Source: Yes71-27 sp040758635
GTDB lineage: Bacteria; Bacillota; Desulfotomaculia; Desulfotomaculales; Ammonificaceae
Length of the DNA stretch: 6,272 bases
Reading direction: 5' to 3'
Assembly (NCBI GenBank): GCA_040758635.1
Contig: JBFLVI010000069.1
Coordinates: forward strand, 1-6,272
The notes beneath the pieces are model-generated. The model saw only the letters and a program-made list of their open reading frames with translations, ran no database searches and was not told where the DNA came from. The translations under genes were made by a program, and so were the position numbers. Positions 1-5,816 of the stretch are shown piece by piece (within the stretch, counting starts at the first letter, position 1; every line of letters begins with the position of its first letter).

Positions 1-437
1 AGCGCCGGCAGGCTGGGCAGGGTCGTGATGCCGGCGGCCGCCTGCAGCAGGTCCTCGTTCTGGAACAGCTTCCGCAGCCGGCAGGCACGCTCAATCGTAT
101 ACCGCAGCGTCTCGGCATCGCACGGCTTCGCCAAGAACTGATGGGCGCTTTTGGCAGCCCGCAACACCAACTCCTGGTCCGAGTGACCCGACAGCATTAT
201 CCGGACTACCTGGGGGTAAAGCTCCCTTACCTTTGTCAGCAGCGTAGCGCCGTCCATCCCGGGCATCCGCATATCGGCCACGATTACGTCAACGGGCTGC
301 GCCTTCATCACCGCCAGCGCCTCTTCGCCGCTGCCTGCGAAAAGCGTCTCCCATTGCTCGCGCATACCGCGCAGCATCCGCCGCAGGCCCTGGATCACAT
401 TGGGATCGTCATCCACGAAGAGAACGGTAAGCTTCAC
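1..437 (-). CDS. Response regulator, CheY-like receiver plus start of HDOD output domain (partial)
   Basis: This is the N-terminal 145 residues of a two-component response regulator; the C-terminus lies beyond position 1. The receiver domain fills about residues 3-120. It has the acidic pocket D9-D10-D11, the phospho-acceptor D55 in VIVADMRMPGMDG, the conserved S83 in IMLSGHS and K104 in FLAKPCD. After a helix rich in charged residues (about 110-130) the protein ends in GITTLPSLPA, which matches the usual opening of an HDOD domain in receiver-HDOD regulators. HDOD proteins are often linked to signalling or cell-cycle control, but their biochemical output is usually undefined. The start is GTG at 437, chosen because AGGGGGTG (446-453) sits 8 bases upstream. 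The gene follows the histidine kinase by 7 bases and is very likely its phosphorylation target. The receiver call is secure; HDOD rests on about 15 residues plus the typical kinase partner. Confidence 0.9.
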   Translation of the reverse strand, partial: MKLTVLFVDDDPNVIQGLRRMLRGMREQWETLFAGSGEEALAVMKAQPVDVIVADMRMPGMDGATLLTKVRELYPQVVRIMLSGHSDQELVLRAAKSAHQFLAKPCDAETLRYTIERACRLRKLFQNEDLLQAAAGITTLPSLPA

Positions 438-444
438 CGCTGTT

Positions 445-3400
445 TCACCCCCTTTTTTCGTTTTCCGGTGGATTAACCGGCAGCCAGACCGTAAAAGTGC
501 TCCCTTTCCCCACTTCCGAATCGGCCGTGATCCTTCCCCCGTGCTTGTTAACGACTATATCGTGCGCGATGGTCAGTCCCTGTCCGGTGCCCCTGCCGAC
601 CTCCTTGGTTGTAAAAAAGGGGTCGAATACCCGGTGGATGATCTCTTCCGGAATCCCGGTTCCGGTATCGCTGATGCTGATCTTCACGTGGTCGTCTTCG
701 CTTCTGGTCTGAATGGTTATCGTCCCCTTCTCGCCTGCCTCCCGGTTCACCACTTCGGCGACGGCGTGCGCCGCATTGACGATAATATTGAGGATCACCT
801 GGTTGATCTCGTCCTTCACGCAGCGAACCAGCGGGAGGTCCGGTTGCAGGTCCAGCACGACATCGGCCACGTACTTCCATTCGTTCCGGGAAATCGTCAC
901 GGTGCTTTCAACCGCCTTATTGATATCGCAGGGGGTTTTCTCTTTCTTGCCGGGATGCGCAAAATCTTTCATCGCCAGCACTAATTTCCGGACGCGGCTT
1001 ATCCCTTCCAGGGACTGCTCGATCGCCTTCGGAATCTCCGCCTGCAGGAACTCAGCGTCCATCACCGCCAGCGCCGTCGCCAGCGCTTCAACCGGCACGG
1101 TCCCACCGGCTGCACCAGCAACCAGCCCCTGGCACCGCCCTAAAAAATCGCAGACTTCCCCGAAAGCGTCCCGTAGGAAGGTCGTGTTGTCCCCGATATA
1201 CTGCATCGGCGTGTTGATCTCGTGCGCGATCCCCGCCGCCAACTGCCCGATCGATTCCAGCTTCTGCCGCAAAAGCGCCTGGGCCTCCGCCTCCTTCCGT
1301 CCGGTTATATCCGCCCCCAACAGGACGTAGCCCAGCCGTTCCGCACCGTCACCCATGACCGGCGTTATGGTAAAACCCAGAAAACCGTTCGTCCCGTCCG
1401 GGCGCTCGTACCGCACATCATCAACCCGCACCGCCGCTCCTTTTTCCCGGCACCTGGCGATGCCCGCCGCTACCTTCGGCCAGTCCCACCGGAGAGCCAA
1501 CTCCGCCAGCGGCCGCCCGAGGACCGCTGCGGCAGGTACACCGAAGGCCTCCTCGGCCGGCAGATTCCACTGGATAACCCGGTCGTCCGGCCCCACGCCG
1601 ATCAGGATCGAGGCGATCGAAGCAAGCAACTGCCTGATCCGCGTATGCGCCTCCCGCAGCGCCTCCTCCGCCTGCTGCCGCTCGGTGATATCCCGGAAAA
1701 CAACCACCGCGCCGGTGATCATATCCTGGTCCCTAACCGGCGTGCATACGTACTCCACCGGGAAAGGAGTACCGTCCTTCCGCCAGAAGACTTCGCCGCT
1801 AATCCGCCGGGTGACGCCGTCCCTGAGGGTAGCGTAGACGGGGCACCCTGCTGGGGGATAGGCCGATCCGTCGGCTTGCGCGTAATGAATCAGGTCGTGC
1901 TGAGGCTGACCCACCAGTTCCGATGTTTGATACCCGGTCATCTGCAAAGCCGCCGGATTCGCAAAGGTGGTATTACCCTCCAGGTCCACCCCGCAAATGC
2001 CCTCACCCACCGCTGCGAGAATCAGTTGGGTCTGGCGGCTGGATCGCGCGAGCGCTTCCTCCGCCTCTTTACGTTTGGTAATCTCGAACAGGTAGCCCTG
2101 CAGCCGCACAAGCTCGCCGCCGGCGCCAAAATCGCCGCCGGCGTTTTCCACCACCCAGATCTCCCGGCCGTCGCGGCGCAGCCGTTTGGACTCGCGTAGC
2201 TCCAGCCTGCCGTGCTGCCGCACAAGCCGGAGAAACTCCTCCTTCTCCTCCACGCTGGGAAAGAAGCTGAAAAGGTTTGCCCCCGCCGCGTGCGCAACGG
2301 AAGGAAAGCCGAAGATCCGCGCAAAGGCCGGGTTGCAGAGCAGGATCGTGCCGTCCGGCCCGGTGATATAGTTACCCGTAAGCGCCTCGTCGAAAAGCCG
2401 CCGGTACCGCTCCTCGCTCTCTTTTACCTGCTTCGAATGCTCCAGCCCCGCGAGCATCCCGTTGATCTCCTGCGCCAGCCCCGCCAGTTCGTCGTCTCCC
2501 TGCACCGACACGCGCGCCGCCAGGTCCCCGCGCGCACCGATATTGCCGACCTCTTTACTGAGCCGGGCCAGCCGGGAGAGCACCATCCGTTCCAGCGCGA
2601 AAAGGGTCGCCAGGATGAAGGCGAGCGTAGCGCCAATAGAGAAAGCGAGCAGGAAGAACAAAGCCGCCTGGCCGTGGCGGTAAACAACCCGGGGGCTGTC
2701 CACCCGTAGGATCAGCGCCGGCGCACCGCCCAAGTCTTCGATCAGCGCGTAGCCCGCAATGTTCCCGGCGTCCAGCACCCGGGTAAAAATTCGCTGGTCC
2801 TCTGCTTCCAGAGCGTTTTTCGCCTGCCGGAAATCGGGCGGCAGCGCCGGATCGTCCCACCGGCGCACACTCAAAGCCAGCCCATTTTCTGCACCGGGGT
2901 GTTTGATCTTGTTTGCCGCCAGGTGCCGCCCGACCACGAGCGTCCCCCGAACGGACCCCTCTCCATCATCCGCCAGCACCGGCTGGACGGCAACCAGCAG
3001 CGTAGTCCTGCGCAGCAGCACGATCCCGGCGGCGTCTTCCCCCGCCGACGTCCGGCGAAGAAGCACGTCGGACCGCAAAAGCCACTCCTTGAACTCTTCC
3101 GGAAACGGGATATCTCGGCCATCCCGGTCGAAGGCGCGGGCAAAAACCAACCGGCGCGACGCATCCACGCAGGCGACAAGATCAATCTCCAGCCGCGCGA
3201 GCACCGCCCCGTTTACGTTTGCTCGCCCACTCGCGACAGTTCCGCCGGTAACAAAGGTCCGGAACTCGTCCCGCACCGCCAGGGCGCCCGCCTCGGCCTT
3301 CAGTTGCTCCTGCGCGTCGGTGAAAACGTGCAGGGCCCGCGCCACATCCTGTCGCAGATCTGCCTCCTCATGGGCCGCAAAGCTGCTCAGAACAATCCAG

Positions 3401-3480
3401 TGCAGCGCCGCTCCCGAAACGAGCGTCAGACAGACAAACATAATCCCGAAAAGAATCAGGACCTTCCAGCGTACACTCAC
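445..3480 (-). CDS. Membrane sensor histidine kinase: CHASE4-HAMP-PAS-PAS-PAS-DHp-CA
   Basis: A complete 1011-residue sensor kinase that autophosphorylates on histidine and should pass phosphate to the downstream receiver-HDOD protein. One membrane helix (about 7-29) and a second (about 271-294) flank an extracytoplasmic domain (about 35-265) that resembles CHASE4. A HAMP linker follows (about 295-347). Three PAS/PAC units follow (about 354-472, 478-603, 610-731), each ending in an ITKRKEAEE-, ITERQQAEE- or ITGRKEAE-type motif. The phospho-acceptor is H753 in AAGIAHEINTPMQ. The DHp region is long, with about 140 residues between H753 and the N-box. The ATPase domain has the N-box N893-N902 (NQVILNIIVNAAHA), G1 DTGTGIPEE (938-946), F-box FDPFFTTK (952-959) and G2 GRGTGQGL (962-969). 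All key residues are present, so it should be active. The start is GTG at 3480, with GAGGGGAG 9 bases upstream. The stop codon lies within the next gene's ribosome binding site. The sensed ligand is unknown; PAS cofactors cannot be read from sequence. Confidence 0.95.
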   Translation of the reverse strand: MSVRWKVLILFGIMFVCLTLVSGAALHWIVLSSFAAHEEADLRQDVARALHVFTDAQEQLKAEAGALAVRDEFRTFVTGGTVASGRANVNGAVLARLEIDLVACVDASRRLVFARAFDRDGRDIPFPEEFKEWLLRSDVLLRRTSAGEDAAGIVLLRRTTLLVAVQPVLADDGEGSVRGTLVVGRHLAANKIKHPGAENGLALSVRRWDDPALPPDFRQAKNALEAEDQRIFTRVLDAGNIAGYALIEDLGGAPALILRVDSPRVVYRHGQAALFFLLAFSIGATLAFILATLFALERMVLSRLARLSKEVGNIGARGDLAARVSVQGDDELAGLAQEINGMLAGLEHSKQVKESEERYRRLFDEALTGNYITGPDGTILLCNPAFARIFGFPSVAHAAGANLFSFFPSVEEKEEFLRLVRQHGRLELRESKRLRRDGREIWVVENAGGDFGAGGELVRLQGYLFEITKRKEAEEALARSSRQTQLILAAVGEGICGVDLEGNTTFANPAALQMTGYQTSELVGQPQHDLIHYAQADGSAYPPAGCPVYATLRDGVTRRISGEVFWRKDGTPFPVEYVCTPVRDQDMITGAVVVFRDITERQQAEEALREAHTRIRQLLASIASILIGVGPDDRVIQWNLPAEEAFGVPAAAVLGRPLAELALRWDWPKVAAGIARCREKGAAVRVDDVRYERPDGTNGFLGFTITPVMGDGAERLGYVLLGADITGRKEAEAQALLRQKLESIGQLAAGIAHEINTPMQYIGDNTTFLRDAFGEVCDFLGRCQGLVAGAAGGTVPVEALATALAVMDAEFLQAEIPKAIEQSLEGISRVRKLVLAMKDFAHPGKKEKTPCDINKAVESTVTISRNEWKYVADVVLDLQPDLPLVRCVKDEINQVILNIIVNAAHAVAEVVNREAGEKGTITIQTRSEDDHVKISISDTGTGIPEEIIHRVFDPFFTTKEVGRGTGQGLTIAHDIVVNKHGGRITADSEVGKGSTFTVWLPVNPPENEKRG
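446..453 (-). promoter_or_regulatory. Shine-Dalgarno of the response regulator, overlapping the kinase stop
   Basis: Read on the minus strand, AGGGGGTG lies 8 bases before the GTG at 437. The TGA stop of the kinase (447-445) is built into this site. This fixes the regulator's non-ATG start and suggests translational coupling of kinase and regulator. Confidence 0.8.
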
Positions 3481-3489
3481 GCGCCTTTG

Positions 3490-3497
3490 CTCCCCTC
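3490..3497 (-). promoter_or_regulatory. Shine-Dalgarno of the histidine kinase
   Basis: GAGGGGAG on the minus strand lies 9 bases before the GTG at 3480. It decides the start of the kinase, which places the first membrane helix right at the N-terminus as expected. Confidence 0.75.
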
Positions 3498-3580
3498 AGA
3501 TCCGGCCGCCAGGGAAAAAGTCTCCTGACATTCCCTATAGGTTTTCTCGCCACCGGTACCTTTTCTCTTTAGCAAAAGGA

Positions 3581-3595
3581 AAACGGCGGCCGTTT
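3581..3595. repeat. 15-base palindrome upstream of the kinase operon
   Basis: AAACGGC, a central G, then GCCGTTT form a perfect 7-base-pair inverted repeat about 100 bases upstream of the kinase start. It could be a binding site for a dimeric regulator or simply a short hairpin. There is no T-run on either side that would make it a terminator. Confidence 0.4.
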
Positions 3596-3759
3596 CCGGC
3601 CATAAGGAGGAGCACCGTGCCGCAAGCCCGAAGAACCTGACGGGCGCCCCCAATCCAAACCCCACCGGAGGATTTCAGGAAAAGGCCGGTATCCCTGCCA
3701 TACTGTACCGCACAAAGACTGGTTGAGGCATCTGCAGCTTGCAACCCGCTACAAAATGC

Positions 3760-3789
3760 TTGCGCAAGGAAGGCATCACCCGGTATAAT
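3760..3789 (+). promoter_or_regulatory. Promoter of tRNA-Leu
   Basis: A perfect TATAAT (-10) lies at 3784-3789. An upstream TTGCGC (3760-3765; 3 of 6 to TTGACA, with TTG intact) is 18 bases away. Transcription would begin near 3796, about a dozen bases before the mature tRNA 5' end, which suits a sigma-70/sigma-A stable RNA promoter. The -10 is strong; the -35 is less certain. Confidence 0.7.
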
Positions 3790-3808
3790 AAATGGTGCAG
3801 CGAGAAAC

Positions 3809-3893
3809 GTCGGAGTGGCGGAACTGGCAGACGCGTACGTTTGAGGGGCGTATGGGGCATCCCGTGGGGGTTCAAGTCCCCCCTCCGACACCA
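3809..3893 (+). tRNA. tRNA-Leu(GAG)
   Basis: An 85-base class II tRNA that folds fully by eye. The acceptor stem is GTCGGAG (3809-3815) with CTCCGAC (3883-3889), then discriminator A and an encoded CCA (3891-3893). The D-arm is GCG/CGC (3818-3834). The anticodon stem TACGT/GCGTA encloses the loop TTGAGGG, giving anticodon GAG (3843-3845), which reads CUC and CUU leucine codons. A long variable arm (GGG/CCC, about 3854-3863) is present, as required for tRNA-Leu. The T-arm is GGGGG-TTCAAGT-CCCCC (3866-3882). It has its own promoter just upstream. Its 3' 22 bases overlap the end of a minus-strand recombinase remnant, which suggests that this tRNA served as an integration site. No terminator is evident downstream. 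Confidence 0.97.
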
Positions 3894-4234
3894 GCGAAAA
3901 CCCTTACCTTGAGATAGCCAGGTGTCTCGAAGTTTTTTGCCTGCAACGGGTCGGCATACCAGATGATTGTGATCCGCCGGTTCGCGGGGTCGAACTCGAT
4001 GCGCCTGACGAAAGTCCTGATGAAATCGCGGCGCTCGCGGTTGGAGCCGTGGGCCAGGACCTTGTCGAAACTCTGAATATATTCTCTCAGACTTTGAGCA
4101 TCTATCTTGTTTAGCGCTGGCTGAGTAATAGCCAGCTTTTCTTTTTCTCTCTCCAATCCCTCGATTTCCTTACGGCGCATCTCGATCGCGGCAATCTCAA
4201 TCTTCCCGTAAGGCTTTTTTCCGACCAACTCCAT
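3872..4234 (-). pseudogene. C-terminal remnant of a large serine recombinase (integrase)
   Basis: About 120 codons encode a charged, coiled-coil-like helix (IEMRRKEIEGLEREKEKLA) and then LREYIQSFDKVL...ERRDFIRTFVRRIEFDP...ITIIWY. This pattern resembles the C-terminal end of large serine recombinases of Firmicute phages and integrative elements. Family members usually have about 450-550 residues. Here the catalytic resolvase domain with its active serine, the recombinase domain and the zinc ribbon are all missing, so the fragment cannot recombine DNA. The frame stays open upstream to about 4297, but from about 4235 the protein loses recombinase character and the opposite strand looks coding. 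The last codons and the TGA stop (3874-3872) lie inside the 3' end of tRNA-Leu, so part of the C-terminus is written by tRNA sequence. This suits an element inserted at the tRNA 3' end and later mostly deleted. The family call rests on recall of the motif pattern. Confidence 0.65.
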
Positions 4235-4402
4235 CTCGACGAGAACCAGTGCCGCCTTTACTTCGGCAGCGAGGAGAAGTTTTTTGCCAGGGCGTCGTCA
4301 CTCGCGCCTGCCTGTTTCTGGTACAATCGGTACCGCGAGTCCGACGGCTACGCGCCCCATTTCCTCGCGGACTTCTATGCGCACCTTTACAAGAGGTCCG
4401 GC
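4235..4402 (+). pseudogene. In-frame, coding-looking 5' part of a truncated membrane-protein gene
   Basis: These 56 codons read without a stop straight into the methionine at 4403. They contain no ATG, GTG or TTG start. Codon choice is strongly C/G-ending, and the peptide looks like real protein (for example LYFGSEEKFF and YAPHFLADFYAHLYKRSG, rich in aromatic residues). The frame also continues, less convincingly, left into the recombinase remnant. The simplest reading is that the 3' part of a once longer gene was joined to the recombinase fragment by insertion or deletion near 4200-4240, removing the true start. I do not recognise the family. Confidence 0.5.
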
Positions 4403-4801
4403 ATGTCCTGCTACTTAGATTCAGATAATGAGTCTGTATTTCCCGCATGCCGGGAGGCGGCCCGGGAAATCCTGCGCCTGGAGCGGGAAGGAAAAAGGCT
4501 CCGGTTGGAGCAGGCGCTGGCATTCGCCGTGGTACTTACCCGGCGCTTGGTATACACCTATCTTCTCGTGGCTGTCTTCTCGGTGGGGGAATGGGCGCGG
4601 ATTTATCTGGCAAGCCTCCGCTTCGGCCTTCAGACACTGCCGGCCGGGGGAGGAGCGGCAGCGTTCAATCCCTTTCAACTGGCCCAGCCTGCGCCGGGGG
4701 CGGACCCCCTGGTTGTATCATTTATTCTGTTTATCGCCGCTGTTTTTCTCCTTTCCTGCGGGCAAATGCTCTTCACCCGCCGCGGGTATCTGCTGAAGTA
4801 G
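4403..4801 (+). CDS. Two-helix membrane protein of unknown function, probably 5'-truncated
   Basis: From the ATG at 4403 this gives 132 residues. The order is a short polar start, a charged helix (about 14-36, EAAREILRLEREGKRLRLEQ), a first membrane segment (about 38-64, including VYTYLLVAVFSVGEWARIYL), a Gly/Ala/Pro-rich loop (about 78-102) and a second membrane segment (about 103-122, LVVSFILFIAAVFLLSCGQM). It ends in a basic tail (TRRGYLLK). AAGAGGT lies 5 bases before 4403 and could serve as a ribosome binding site, so a shortened protein may still be made. However, the same bases read as in-frame codons of the upstream extension, and coding character continues to about 4235, so the original protein was probably longer. 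No conserved motif or family is recognised. G+C-rich codon use resembles the kinase operon rather than the genes downstream. Confidence 0.5.
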   Translation: MSCYLDSDNESVFPACREAAREILRLEREGKRLRLEQALAFAVVLTRRLVYTYLLVAVFSVGEWARIYLASLRFGLQTLPAGGGAAAFNPFQLAQPAPGADPLVVSFILFIAAVFLLSCGQMLFTRRGYLLK

Positions 4802-4847
4802 GATGCAGCCTTTGGCGCGGGCAACATAGCTAAAAATTTTATAGTGA

Positions 4848-4961
4848 GCGGTTCTATTGTCTGCCGTTGGCCCAGTGATAGTTTCGCTACTGATTGCAGT
4901 ACCGCTTTTAGCCTCACGGGGTGAGTGGACGCATTTGGCCCTGAGAATTACCGGTTGGTAG
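4848..4961 (+). pseudogene. Fragment with one hydrophobic segment
   Basis: The frame opens after the TGA at 4845-4847 and ends with TAG at 4959-4961. It encodes a clear membrane-like stretch (VGPVIVSLLIAVPLLA) followed by a short polar tail. The only early start codons are TTG at 4857 or GTG at 4875, without a convincing ribosome binding site. It overlaps the next small frame (4925-5050) in another phase, so the two may be halves of one gene broken by a frameshift in the overlap. Function unknown. Confidence 0.3.
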
Positions 4962-5050
4962 CAGCAGCCGACGGCACCCTAGTAATCTTCAACGCGCTGC
5001 AAGACAGGGATAAAGAAAAAATTAGAGAGGCAGAAAGCTTTGATTATTGA
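4925..5050 (+). CDS. Small open frame, 41 codons, unknown; possibly the 3' part of a broken gene
   Basis: A GTG at 4925 opens a 41-residue frame ending at TGA 5048-5050. The middle, YRLVAAADGTLVIFNAL, looks like a beta-hairpin of a real protein, and the end DRDKEKIREAESFDY is a charged helix. A GGGG run (4918-4921) lies only 3 bases before the GTG, which is tight for a ribosome binding site. It overlaps the hydrophobic fragment at 4848-4961 in a different phase. It may be the C-terminal part of a small membrane protein that has lost its frame; the protein-like composition argues against pure chance. No family recognised. Confidence 0.35.
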   Translation: MDAFGPENYRLVAAADGTLVIFNALQDRDKEKIREAESFDY

Positions 5051-5166
5051 AAAATTCTGGGAAGCGATTAAAGGGAAACGATCACAATGATATTCGCTCG
5101 AAGCAGGATTCTGACGGCTGAATTATTAAACAAGGTAACGGCAATTTAATTCAAAAGAGGTATCAA

Positions 5167-5264
5167 ATGAAGATGGACGCTGAGGCACTGCCGCTTTTAT
5201 ACTGTAGTAAAAGGTGGTAGCTACAGAGAAGCGGGGGTGATGATGCCGGATGAAGAAAAGGGGT
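5167..5264 (+). pseudogene. Small gene of about 32 codons, apparently frameshifted in an AAAA run
   Basis: ATG 5167 is preceded by AAAAGAGG (5153-5160) at a spacing of 6 bases, one of the best ribosome binding sites in this stretch. In the plain frame it ends after 17 residues (…LYCSKRW) at TAG 5218-5220. If one A of the AAAA run at 5209-5212 is skipped, the frame continues as GGSYREAGVMMPDEEKG and stops at TGA 5262-5264, giving 32 residues. That stop sits 9 bases before the next gene's start and overlaps its ribosome binding site, the arrangement expected of an operon neighbour. Possibilities are a decayed small gene, a sequencing error or translational slippage. The product is unknown. Confidence 0.35.
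5174..5203 (+). promoter_or_regulatory. Possible promoter for the 5274-6182 gene pair
   Basis: TATACT (5198-5203, 5 of 6 to consensus) has TGGACG (5174-5179, 4 of 6 to TTGACA) 18 bases upstream. It would give a leader of about 60 bases before the ATG at 5274. It lies inside the small frame starting at 5167, so one of these two readings may be incidental. Confidence 0.3.
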
Positions 5265-5273
5265 GAATATGTA

Positions 5274-5813
5274 ATGAAGCAGAAGGATCGCAACCCAATT
5301 TCACGGATATTGGCGTTGACTATCGTTCTGTTGATTCTCTCCCTCATTGCCAATGTTCATTTATGGGTTTCACGTTCGCAAGCTTCTGACCATGCCGCCA
5401 TGTTGGCCGAGGAGCATGCTAAAGACCTATCGGGCTATATGAACGGGTTGGACGAACTGCTTGATTCGGCCAAGGAAGAGGATTGGGCTGACACCAAGCG
5501 GTTATGGGGTATTTCTTCGGTCATCCAGGTTACAGAAGTAAGAGCATCATCCATCTTGGACCTGACTCCGTTGGTAAACCAAAATATTGCGAATGAAATC
5601 AGTAAGTCGCGCCTGCCGGATCTATGCCCGGATTTACGTCAGGCTTCCATAGACTTCAATAACGCAGCGGCGAATCGGGTTAAGGGCTTACCTGTTGACA
5701 CCCGGAAATTAGAGGACTTTAGCACGAAGGTCAAACAAGCCAAATTCCCGAACCAAGACACGTTTGCCTGGCAAGAGTTCCGTCTGGCCATCAACCGTTA
5801 CTTTGGAGAATAA
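5274..5813 (+). CDS. Membrane-anchored protein of unknown function with extracytoplasmic helical domain
   Basis: A 179-residue protein with a short basic N-terminus (MKQKDRNPISR), a single membrane helix (about 12-32, ILALTIVLLILSLIANVHLW) and a polar remainder of about 145 residues expected outside the membrane. The N-in/C-out topology follows from the positive-inside rule. The outer part is mainly predicted helix, with acidic patches (LDELLDSAKEEDWADTKRLW) resembling small periplasmic-type four-helix sensors, but it has no recognisable motif. A single cysteine lies in the LPDLCPDLRQ segment. The start at 5274 is preferred over an in-frame ATG at 5250 because AAGGGGTGA lies about 8 bases upstream of it; the longer form would add 8 residues. 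It precedes the next gene by 3 bases, so the two are probably one transcript. Base composition is lower in G+C than the kinase operon, consistent with a different origin. No function is assigned. Confidence 0.75.
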   Translation: MKQKDRNPISRILALTIVLLILSLIANVHLWVSRSQASDHAAMLAEEHAKDLSGYMNGLDELLDSAKEEDWADTKRLWGISSVIQVTEVRASSILDLTPLVNQNIANEISKSRLPDLCPDLRQASIDFNNAAANRVKGLPVDTRKLEDFSTKVKQAKFPNQDTFAWQEFRLAINRYFGE

Positions 5814-5816
5814 CAT

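Larger units (their letters stand above)
3481..3808. other. Divergent intergenic region between the kinase operon and tRNA-Leu
   Basis: This 328-base stretch holds the 5' region of the minus-strand kinase operon and the promoter of the plus-strand tRNA. The kinase ribosome binding site is GAGGGGAG on the minus strand (3497-3490). A near-perfect palindrome, AAACGGC-G-GCCGTTT, lies at 3581-3595, and a 6-base inverted repeat (CCTTTT/AAAAGG) lies at 3559-3579. Either could be an operator or a hairpin. I found no convincing -35/-10 pair for the kinase operon; TATAGG on the minus strand near 3540-3535 has no good -35 partner. I see no convincing protein gene: minus-strand frames crossing the tRNA are shadows. 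Confidence 0.6.
4802..5273 (+). other. Gene-poor stretch with decayed short reading frames
   Basis: These 472 bases carry no full-length gene. G+C drops noticeably compared with the left part of the window. Short frames in all three plus-strand phases follow one another: 4848-4961, 4925-5050, 5040-5090, 5087-5149, 5167-5220 and 5213-5264. Some overlap as ATGA (5087-5090) or are joined as TGAGTG (4922-4927), and several have plausible ribosome binding sites. This fits remnants of small genes damaged by point insertions or deletions better than intact coding. I see no RNA gene, strong terminator or long repeat here. Confidence 0.5.

Noticed and set aside
713..2709. Several long plus-strand frames opposite the kinase gene
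   Set aside because: They are antisense shadows of a G+C-rich gene with low-complexity Arg/Pro/Ser composition; the minus-strand kinase explains the region fully.
3602..3640. Strong AAGGAGGAG followed by a GTG (3617) and a 7-codon frame on the plus strand
   Set aside because: The peptide is too short and has no neighbour on this strand to control; it is probably chance in a G-rich stretch.
3535..3891. Minus-strand frame of 118 residues beginning MSEGGLEPP
   Set aside because: Its N-terminal part is the antisense of tRNA-Leu, a well-known source of false gene calls, and the rest shows no protein-like pattern.
4197..4678. Minus-strand frames opposite the membrane-protein gene
   Set aside because: Their composition is Pro/Gly/Arg-rich, with no domain features and weaker codon bias than the plus-strand reading.
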